DNA of 13,225 nucleotides, taken from assembly GCA_026389955.1 (NCBI GenBank), contig JAPLGY010000503.1, forward strand, positions 1-13,225, written 5' to 3'. The notes beneath the pieces are model-generated. The model searched no databases. It was not told where the DNA came from and saw only the letters and a program-made list of their open reading frames with translations. The translations under genes and the position numbers were made by a program. Source of the stretch: Caldilinea sp. (GTDB lineage Bacteria; Chloroflexota; Anaerolineae; Caldilineales; Caldilineaceae). Shown one piece after another: positions 7,876 through 13,225 of this stretch (positions are counted from its first letter, which is position 1; every line of letters starts with the position of its first letter).

Positions 7876-8862
7876 TCACGCCAGCGTGAGTGCCAGTTCT
7901 TCGAGCGACGCGTTGCCGCCGCTCAGGATCAGGGCGACGCGCTTGCCGGCCAGAGACTCTTTCCTCCGCAGTGCAGCGGCCAATGGTGCTGCACCGGCCA
8001 GCTCTGCCAGCGTTTTGGCTTTTTCCAAATAAAGACGCACTGCCTCGATCATTTCGTTGTCTTCGACGAGGATGAAATCCGCCAGATGTGCCCACAGGAT
8101 CTGCTGTGGCATCAGGAAGGGGGCCCCGGTAGCGAGGCCAGCGGCGCGTGTCATAATTGGCGCAGTCTGTTCGGCGTGTGCCTGCCAGCTCAGGAAGCCA
8201 GCGGGTGCACCGGTCGCCGCCACGCCGATCACCTGGATGCGCGGGTTGATGGTGTGGGCGACCAGGCAGGCGCCAGCGCAGCCGCTCCCGCCGCCGACCG
8301 GCACGAAGATCACATCGATGTCGGGCTGTGCCTCCAGAATTTCCAGCGTGTGCGTGGCAACACCGGCGATCAGCAGGGGTTCGTCGCCAGACGAGATGAA
8401 ACGCAGCCCCTGCTCCTGTTCTAACGTCAGGCAATGGCGTTTGCTGGCCTCAAAGTCGGCACCGTGAAAGACGACCTCGGCGCCATAGGCGCGCATCGCC
8501 TGGACTTTGACTGGGTTGGCGCCTTCTGGCACGACAATCACGGCGCGCACGCCAAAAAGCTGTGCAGCGTAGGCGACCGACTGACCGTGGTTGCCGGTCG
8601 AGGCGGTGACGACGCCGCGTGTGCGTTCTTCCGGCGCCAGGTGCACCATGAAGTTGACGCCGCCGCGCACCTTGAAAGCGCCGATCGGCTGATAGTTCTC
8701 GTGCTTGACAAAGACTGTGGCGCCCAGCAGCGCGTCCAACTGCGGGTAATGATACAGCGGCGTCGGCGCCAAATAAGGTGCAATGGTGCGGCGCGCCAGC
8801 AGAACATCGTGAAATGTGGGCAACAGTTTTGGCACAGAAGATCCTTTCTGGAGGACACTCAT
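7876..8862 (-). CDS. serine/threonine dehydratase-like PLP enzyme (fold type II)
   Basis: Predicted to deaminate L-threonine or L-serine to 2-oxobutyrate or pyruvate, or to act as a serine racemase-like enzyme. The PLP lysine is K64 in QPIGAFKVRGG. The cofactor-binding loops are STGNHGQSVAYAA (residues 88-100), the phosphate-binding GGGSG (190-194), and a terminal LSGGNAS with S314 facing the PLP ring nitrogen. At 328 residues it has only the catalytic domain and no ACT regulatory domain, so it is probably not isoleucine feedback-regulated. The ATG at 8860-8862 overlaps the stop of the upstream YdeI-like gene (ATGA). An internal GTG at 8833-8835 has a better ribosome binding site (AAAGGA, 6 bases ahead) and may be the real start, shortening the protein by nine residues. 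Confidence 0.88.
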   Translation of the reverse strand: MSVLQKGSSVPKLLPTFHDVLLARRTIAPYLAPTPLYHYPQLDALLGATVFVKHENYQPIGAFKVRGGVNFMVHLAPEERTRGVVTASTGNHGQSVAYAAQLFGVRAVIVVPEGANPVKVQAMRAYGAEVVFHGADFEASKRHCLTLEQEQGLRFISSGDEPLLIAGVATHTLEILEAQPDIDVIFVPVGGGSGCAGACLVAHTINPRIQVIGVAATGAPAGFLSWQAHAEQTAPIMTRAAGLATGAPFLMPQQILWAHLADFILVEDNEMIEAVRLYLEKAKTLAELAGAAPLAAALRRKESLAGKRVALILSGGNASLEELALTLA

Positions 8863-9479
8863 CGTTCCAATGCACCCTTTCCGGCGAGGATCCGATCCCG
8901 GAAAGCGATGATCCGAGAAATGCGGGTCTCGGGTTTCTTTGCCGAATTCAACTGGATGACATAACTTCGTTGCCGCCCGGCTGTCAGGCTGTGAAACGCC
9001 GCTGCGAGTTCCGGGTCGGCGTTCAAGGCCTCTGCCAACTCGGGCGGCAATTCGATTTCTCGGGTCTCCTTTTGCGGCTGGAGGCCAGCTTCTGCGTACG
9101 TCATGGCCTCTTGCAAATAGGAACGGATGAGCTCTGCCATTGCGTCGACTTGTGCGTTGTTTGTGAAGCGGAGCATGTCCGGGTGTTTGGTGTTCGGCCC
9201 GGGGCGTTCGAGCACGCCTGCGGCGTCTTGCATCAGTGCAGCATTGAAAAAACTCAACCGGAAATCAGTGCGCAGGGCACCGATGATCGCAATGTTGCGC
9301 TTCTTGTGCAGGTAGCACGGGTGACCCCACTTGACAGTTTCAACAAGAGATAAGGAGAGACAAAGTTGTCGGAGTGCCAGCAGCCCGTCGGCCCATTTTC
9401 GCGTCGAACAATTTTCGGTCGCGAACCGTTCACAACGCCCGCACCCTTGTGAAAAATAGTCTTCGATCTCGGTGATCAT
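8859..9479 (-). CDS. YdeI/OmpD-associated (OmdA) family protein
   Basis: A 206-residue protein of the YdeI/OmdA family. The N-terminal part has a DUF1801-like fold region (VKWGHPCYLHKKRNIAIIGA). The C-terminal part has the OmdA signature, with PPELAEALNADPELAAAFHSL followed by LTAGRQRSYVIQLNSAKKPETRISRI. Members have been linked to stress or peptide resistance, but the biochemical role is unknown. I chose the ATG at 9477-9479, with AGGG 10 bases ahead; a TTG three codons upstream is possible. It is the first gene of a small minus-strand group and is coupled by ATGA overlap to the dehydratase-like enzyme. I see no good promoter of its own, so read-through from the sugar transporter operon is possible. 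Confidence 0.85.
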   Translation of the reverse strand: MITEIEDYFSQGCGRCERFATENCSTRKWADGLLALRQLCLSLSLVETVKWGHPCYLHKKRNIAIIGALRTDFRLSFFNAALMQDAAGVLERPGPNTKHPDMLRFTNNAQVDAMAELIRSYLQEAMTYAEAGLQPQKETREIELPPELAEALNADPELAAAFHSLTAGRQRSYVIQLNSAKKPETRISRIIAFRDRILAGKGALER

Positions 9480-9509
9480 GCCCCACAATCCCTGCGTAAA
9501 AGACCGTAT

Positions 9510-9556
9510 CGATCTGAGCGCTGGGCGGTTGCCAGCAATTTGTCGGCCTCAGATCG
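9510..9556 (-). terminator. possible terminator hairpin after the sugar ABC operon
   Basis: The outer arms CGATCTGAG (9510-9518) and CTCAGATCG (9548-9556) are perfectly complementary. A second stem GCTGG/CCAGC (9520-9524 with 9532-9536) is nested inside. It lies 11 bases past the ATPase stop. The downstream minus strand has only a short TTTT about 9 bases further, so termination may be partial and some read-through into the YdeI-like gene is possible. Confidence 0.45.
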
Positions 9557-9566
9557 GGTCGAGAGT

Positions 9567-10328
9567 CTATGTCGAACCAACCATCATGGCCACAAGATCG
9601 TCGTCGGTGACTTGGGCGGTGCGCATATCCCCCACTTTTTGCCCGCGGCGCATAACGATGATGCGGTCGGAGACAGCGAAGATGTCCTGCAAGTTGTGGC
9701 TGATGAGGAGTACGGGTACATTTTGGCGTTTGAGCGCACCGACCAATTCGTGTACCTTGCGCTGTTCGGGCACACCAAGTGCTGCGGTCGGTTCGTCCAT
9801 GATCACCAGGCGTGCGTTCCAGTAGAGTGCGCGCGCAATGGCGACTGCCTGGCGCTGTCCACCCGACATCTGGCGGATTGGGCGACGCAGGTTGGGGATG
9901 TGGATGTCAAGACGGTTGAGCACTTTGGTGGATTCGGCGAGCATATGGGCGCGGTCGACCTGCTTGAAGACGCCAAACAGACGCATCGTCGGTTCGCGAC
10001 CCAGAAAGATATTGACGGTTGCATCCAGATTTTCACAAAGCGCCAGATCCTGGTAGATCGTCTCGATGCCGAGACCGCGTGCCTCCAGCGGCGATGCCAT
10101 TGTGATTTCTTTGCCGTCGAGATAGACATGGCCGCCGTCAGGGCGATAGACGCCTGAGATCATTTTGATCAAGGTCGATTTGCCAGCGCCATTGTCGCCC
10201 GCCAGCGCTACCACCTCGCCAGCATAAATGTCGAAGCTGACATCGTTGACTGCGGTCAAACCGCCGAACCGCTTTACCAGGTTGACAGCGCGCAGGATCG
10301 GTTCGCTTTGTACACTTGGTTGGTTCAT
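9567..10328 (-). CDS. sugar ABC transporter ATP-binding protein (single ABC domain)
   Basis: Cytoplasmic ATPase energising the ribose/xylose-type importer encoded just upstream, 253 residues. It shows Walker A GDNGAGKST (44-52), the Q-loop Q93, the signature MSGGQRQ (154-160), Walker B LVIMDE (174-179) and the H-loop H211 (LLISHNL). It has only one ABC domain, unlike the fused ~500-residue RbsA/XylG proteins, so it resembles the FrcA-type and presumably works as a homodimer. The ATG at 10326-10328 follows the permease stop by 13 bases; AGGAG overlapping the end of the permease is somewhat far, about 16 bases. The frame is open a further 44 codons upstream, but that part lies inside the permease gene and is not protein-like. 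Confidence 0.92.
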   Translation of the reverse strand: MNQPSVQSEPILRAVNLVKRFGGLTAVNDVSFDIYAGEVVALAGDNGAGKSTLIKMISGVYRPDGGHVYLDGKEITMASPLEARGLGIETIYQDLALCENLDATVNIFLGREPTMRLFGVFKQVDRAHMLAESTKVLNRLDIHIPNLRRPIRQMSGGQRQAVAIARALYWNARLVIMDEPTAALGVPEQRKVHELVGALKRQNVPVLLISHNLQDIFAVSDRIIVMRRGQKVGDMRTAQVTDDDLVAMMVGST

Positions 10329-10341
10329 GGTGGATGGTTCT

Positions 10342-11415
10342 CTACTCCTGTGCGAATTTTTCACGCGCCTGATCGATGAGAACGGCAATGATGATGACGA
10401 TACCGACCGCAATAAACTGCCAGAAGGGGTTGACGCGCAAAATGACCAGCCCGTTGGCAAGCACCGAGATAATCAGCGCACCGATCAAGGTGCCAATCAC
10501 GGTGCCGGCGCCGCCGAAGAGCGATGCACCTCCGATCACCACGGCCGCCACGGTATCGAGCAACATGGCTTCGCCGGCGTTGGCTGCACCATTGGTGAAG
10601 CGCACGTTGTAAAGCAACCCGGCGATAGCAGCAAAAGTCGCAGACAGCATATAGATCGCTGCGGTGCGCCGTGCCACAGGAATCCCTGCGCGCATGGCGG
10701 CCTCTTTGTTGCCGCCGATGGCATAGGTGTGCAAGCCAAAGGTCGTCCGTGACAACACAATGTGCGCAAGCAGCAGCATCACAAGCATGACAATGACGAT
10801 AAAGGGGAAGTAGCCGGTCATGTTGCGCAGGTCAGACTGGACGAGACCTGCGGGTGGTGTTAAAAATGACCAGCCTGCGGTCGGATGATAGTAGAACAGA
10901 AAACCGTTGCCAAGAAAACCAAGACCTTTTACATAAATTGGCACCGGCATTCCGCCAGAGAGCAGAAAACCGATGCCGCGCGCAATGCCGAACATCCCGA
11001 GCGTAGCAATAAAGGGCGGCACATTCAGACGGGCAATCAAGACGCCGTTCACAAGACCGGCGATCCAGGCGGCGATCAGGCCGACAACCAACCCACTGAC
11101 CACAATCAACCACATGGGCGTCGATTCCGGCCAGCTGTTCATGATGGTTGCTGAAATGACCGCTGCCATGCCCATGACCCAGCCAACAGAGAGGTCAATG
11201 CCCCCAGAGATGATGACGTAGGTCTGCCCCAGGGCAATGATGGTGAGGATGGCCATGTTGGCCAGAATGGCTTGCAGGTTGAAGGGGGTCAAGAACCCGT
11301 TGCCTGCGATTGAAAAGAAAACGACCATGCCCAGCAAAAAGAGCCAGGCCCAGAGTCGGCTGATGGTTTCCAGGATCGCCCGGCGAGAGTAGGCTGGGTG
11401 AGTGTTTGCTGTCAT
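10342..11415 (-). CDS. sugar ABC transporter permease (RbsC/XylH family)
   Basis: Inner-membrane channel subunit of a monosaccharide importer. It is very hydrophobic, with about ten predicted membrane segments. Family motifs include TIIALGQTYVIISGGIDLSVG near the N-terminus, the coupling-loop region YAIGGNKEAAMRAGIPV that contacts the ATPase, and the VIGGASLFGGAGTVIGTLIGA block. About 357 residues, slightly longer than RbsC because of an insert around FLFYYHPTAGWSFLTPPAGL between membrane segments. I chose the ATG at 11413-11415; a GTG 11 codons upstream (11446-11448) is the alternative, and neither has a strong ribosome binding site. Translation may depend on coupling to the abundant binding-protein transcript. 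Function is well supported; the sugar is not. Confidence 0.92.
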   Translation of the reverse strand: MTANTHPAYSRRAILETISRLWAWLFLLGMVVFFSIAGNGFLTPFNLQAILANMAILTIIALGQTYVIISGGIDLSVGWVMGMAAVISATIMNSWPESTPMWLIVVSGLVVGLIAAWIAGLVNGVLIARLNVPPFIATLGMFGIARGIGFLLSGGMPVPIYVKGLGFLGNGFLFYYHPTAGWSFLTPPAGLVQSDLRNMTGYFPFIVIVMLVMLLLAHIVLSRTTFGLHTYAIGGNKEAAMRAGIPVARRTAAIYMLSATFAAIAGLLYNVRFTNGAANAGEAMLLDTVAAVVIGGASLFGGAGTVIGTLIGALIISVLANGLVILRVNPFWQFIAVGIVIIIAVLIDQAREKFAQE

Positions 11416-11489
11416 GGAGTACGTCGTCCCAATCTGTCTGACAGGCACGCAGGGCGACCTGTAAAGGGCATGAACTGCGACGCTAAAAT

Positions 11490-11525
11490 TTGGATGGGCT
11501 GGGCAGAGCCACCCAGCCCATCCAA
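11490..11525 (-). promoter_or_regulatory. intercistronic hairpin after the binding-protein gene
   Basis: Perfect 14-bp arms TTGGATGGGCTGGG (11490-11503) and CCCAGCCCATCCAA (11512-11525) surround an 8-base loop. The hairpin begins 4 bases after the binding-protein stop, and the minus strand continues with ATTTT. It is probably a leaky terminator or 3'-end stabiliser that keeps binding protein in excess over permease and ATPase, as known for other binding-protein operons. Confidence 0.75.
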
Positions 11526-11529
11526 CGAT

Positions 11530-12591
11530 TTACTCGCTTTTGTAGATGGCTTGCTGCGCCTCAGTCGTGTCTACGTTGTCCCGTGTGATGATGGTGTACC
11601 CAGTTGGGTAGCGTCGCTGAATTGCGTCCAAGTCCCCGTTGATGGCAGCGACCGCATAGTCAACACAGACTTGCCCCATTTCATAAGGCAGCTGTGCAAT
11701 CACAATGTCTACAACCTCTTCACGCAGTGCCTGAATTGCGTCTTCTGGCGCATCGAAGTTGGCGACTCTGACGGCACCAGTCAAGCCAGCATTGGCAACA
11801 GCCTGGGCTGCCCCGCGTGCGCTGAATAGGTTTGTCCCAAAGATGCCACCCAGGTCTGGATGGGAGGCCAACACTGCAGCGGTCTGCTCGGCAGCACGCG
11901 ACGAGTTGTTGTTGTTGTAGTCCAGCCCTACCAACTCAACGGCACCATTGGTGGCTTCAATCGCATTCTGACAACCTTCTACGCGCTGATCGACCGTGCT
12001 CACGCCAGGCTGCGTCGTGGAAATATAAAATTTTCCGGAGCCACCCATCGCATCAATGATCGCACTGCAGCCGATCTCACCACCTTCGACATTGTCTGAA
12101 CCAATGTAGGAGAACATCCAGTTCAGATCCTCAACGTTGTAATCTCCGCTTGTGTCACCGATGTAGGTATCGACGCTGAACATATGGATGCCAGCGTCGT
12201 GCGCTCGACGCATCGGCTCGATCAGCGCTGTACGCTCAGTCGCAGCAATGCAGATCGCGTCTGGTTGTTGCGCGATAATTGCATCGAGAATCGGTACCTG
12301 CAAAACCGGGTCAAACTGCGCAGGGCCATCTGCAATCAGTTCAACGCCCAGTTCTTCGGCCTTGGCGCGTGCGCCAGCTTCCATCGTGACGTAGAAACCG
12401 TCGCCGCGCACACCATAGATGAGCGCAACCGTCGGTGCATCGCCAGCGGGCGCTTCGGCGACAGCTTCAGCAGGCGCTTCAGCAGCAGGCGCCGGGGCTG
12501 CCGGTGCAACGGCAGTGCACGCGCCGAGCGCCAGCAGCAGCAACGTCAATACAACGATCCAAATCGGGGTGCGCAGACGTTTGTAGCTCAT
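11530..12591 (-). CDS. sugar ABC transporter substrate-binding lipoprotein
   Basis: Extracytoplasmic receptor of the importer, 353 residues, from the periplasmic-binding-protein family of ribose/xylose-type sugars. It starts MSYKRLRTP, followed by a hydrophobic segment and the lipobox LGAC with the lipid-modified C25. A low-complexity Ala/Pro/Glu linker (about residues 26-50) tethers the binding domain, which begins at TVALIYGVRGDGFY. Family blocks include QQPDAICIAATERTALIEPM, then GSGKFYISTTQPGVSTVDQR and DLGGIFGTNLFSARGAAQA. The ATG at 12589-12591 has GGAGG 9 bases ahead; the open frame upstream of it is leader. The ligand is probably a monosaccharide but cannot be named. The linker style is typical of Chloroflexota lipoproteins (inference). 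Confidence 0.93.
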   Translation of the reverse strand: MSYKRLRTPIWIVVLTLLLLALGACTAVAPAAPAPAAEAPAEAVAEAPAGDAPTVALIYGVRGDGFYVTMEAGARAKAEELGVELIADGPAQFDPVLQVPILDAIIAQQPDAICIAATERTALIEPMRRAHDAGIHMFSVDTYIGDTSGDYNVEDLNWMFSYIGSDNVEGGEIGCSAIIDAMGGSGKFYISTTQPGVSTVDQRVEGCQNAIEATNGAVELVGLDYNNNNSSRAAEQTAAVLASHPDLGGIFGTNLFSARGAAQAVANAGLTGAVRVANFDAPEDAIQALREEVVDIVIAQLPYEMGQVCVDYAVAAINGDLDAIQRRYPTGYTIITRDNVDTTEAQQAIYKSE

Positions 12592-12705
12592 AGACCTTAA
12601 CCTCCGTGTCAAAAATGAATGGATAGAAGGAGCCGGTGGCTGTTGGGAAGCCCAAATCTGATTGTCTGACTGTTCTGTTGTTGTACTGAAAATTTTGGCA
12701 ACTTT

Positions 12706-12735
12706 ATCATACGTCTTAACCGCGTTGTTTGTCAA
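12706..12735 (-). promoter_or_regulatory. promoter of the sugar ABC transporter operon
   Basis: On the minus strand a perfect -35 box TTGACA (12730-12735) and a -10 box TATGAT (12706-12711, five of six matches) are separated by 18 bases. Transcription would start near 12699, giving a leader of about 108 bases before the binding-protein ATG. It is the best promoter in the window. Confidence 0.75.
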
Positions 12736-12753
12736 GTGTTTCCCTGGACTCCC

Positions 12754-12789
12754 CAGCAGTTCTCAATTTGAATGGATTGAGAACTGCTG
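12754..12789. promoter_or_regulatory. perfect 14-bp inverted repeat upstream of the ABC promoter
   Basis: CAGCAGTTCTCAAT (12754-12767) and ATTGAGAACTGCTG (12776-12789) are exact reverse complements around an 8-base spacer. The dyad is centred about 72 bases before the predicted start of transcription and ends 18 bases from the -35 box, where an activator would bind. A further copy of the half-site, TTGAGAACTGCTG, lies at 12858-12870. It could instead be a hairpin in RNA arriving from the gene upstream. Confidence 0.6.
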
Positions 12790-13125
12790 CTTGTAGTGGG
12801 AAGCGCTGACTGCGGTGTACACGTTCTCTCACCCACAACCGCTGCGCCAATTTTAATTTGAGAACTGCTGTGGATTCCCCTGGACTCTGGACTTCGCCCA
12901 AACTGTGGCAACAAGCGTGCAGATTGAAACAAAGTGACTCTCTGCTGTTCCCCGACAAAGGGCGCAAACAGACCGTTGGCCTGCCACGTCTCCTGTCGCT
13001 CTTCGAACAGCTCGCCGTCCAGAACGCTGCCAGCCCAATTCGTGCGTTGGCGGCGACATCCGCCGCTGTCTTGGATCTGCTCCTCTGGCCTTGATGATTT
13101 TTGAGAAGCCCTGCCCCCCCCAGCT

Positions 13126-13225
13126 TTACTCGAACGTGATTCCCTGTGCCAGCGGCAGATCGCGCGAGCCGTTGATTGTAGTCGACTGTCGGCGCATATA
13201 CGCCTTCCATGCGTCCGATCCGGAC
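13126..13225 (-). CDS. C-terminal tail of an unidentified enzyme, possibly aldehyde dehydrogenase
   Basis: Only the last 32 residues and the TAA stop (13126-13128) are present; the gene begins beyond the right edge. The tail contains [19 protein letters not shown] and ends in [10 protein letters not shown]. Its codon use fits the neighbouring genes and the two other minus-strand frames look random. From memory the pattern of W-x-x-Y-M-R-R followed by TIN and LPLAQG resembles the end of some bacterial aldehyde dehydrogenases, but this is a weak identification. If correct, a sugar- or aldehyde-oxidising enzyme next to a sugar importer would make sense. It is 390 bases from the transporter promoter, so it is probably a separate transcript. 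Confidence 0.5.
   Translation of the reverse strand, partial: SGSDAWKAYMRRQSTTINGSRDLPLAQGITFE

Larger units (their letters stand above)
12592..13125. other. long intergenic region with regulatory repeats
   Basis: These 534 bases contain the transporter leader, its promoter, the inverted repeat at 12754-12789 and the third half-site at 12858-12870. A 9-base direct repeat CCCTGGACT occurs at 12742-12750 and 12878-12886, so a block of about 30 bases has been partly duplicated in inverted form. Open frames exist on both strands in 12858-13094, but none has a ribosome binding site or a family I recognise. No tRNA, insertion sequence or terminator with a U-run was seen. Confidence 0.6.

Noticed and set aside
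12716..13210. 164-codon minus-strand open frame across the intergenic region
   Set aside because: It overlaps the partial C-terminal tail in a different frame, includes the promoter and repeats, and has no recognisable domain.

Overview
This is a GC-rich bacterial chromosomal window dense in metabolic genes. I infer a member of the Chloroflexota, possibly Caldilineaceae-like. The reasons are the Ala/Pro/Glu-rich linker straight after the lipobox of the sugar-binding lipoprotein, a style common in that group, and the overall protein style; there is no rRNA or other marker to confirm it. I see no CRISPR array, tRNA, rRNA, transposase or phage gene. The window looks like ordinary core and accessory metabolism, and I do not see a clearly new multi-gene system.

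Left end (1-2021, minus strand). A single-strand DNA-binding protein gene has a good promoter and ribosome binding site but has lost the middle of its OB fold through a frame-shifting deletion. It is followed by a class I/II PLP aminotransferase and, in an ATGA overlap, a D-glycerate dehydrogenase/glyoxylate reductase that runs off the window. The last two could together turn an amino acid into a 2-oxo acid and then a 2-hydroxy acid, for example serine to hydroxypyruvate to glycerate (inference).

Centre-left (2211-6714, plus strand). A strong sigma-70-type promoter precedes an M24 (Xaa-Pro type) metallopeptidase followed by lutA, lutB and lutC, the three-subunit iron-sulfur L-lactate oxidation complex. 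The peptidase stop and the lutA start overlap, so the four genes form one operon.

Centre-right (6733-9479, minus strand). A saccharopine-dehydrogenase-like NAD(P) reductase, a serine/threonine dehydratase-like PLP enzyme and a YdeI/OmpD-associated family protein lie head to tail. The last two overlap by ATGA. This cluster converges on lutC with only 18 bases between the stops.

Right end (9567-13225, minus strand). A complete ribose/xylose-type sugar ABC importer is ordered binding lipoprotein, permease, ATPase. It has a near-consensus promoter, a perfect 14-bp inverted repeat just upstream of the -35 box, an intercistronic hairpin 4 bases after the binding-protein stop, and a possible terminator after the ATPase. 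At the edge is the C-terminal tail of another minus-strand gene, tentatively an aldehyde dehydrogenase. The roughly 530 bases between that tail and the binding-protein gene hold the promoter, the repeats and no convincing gene.
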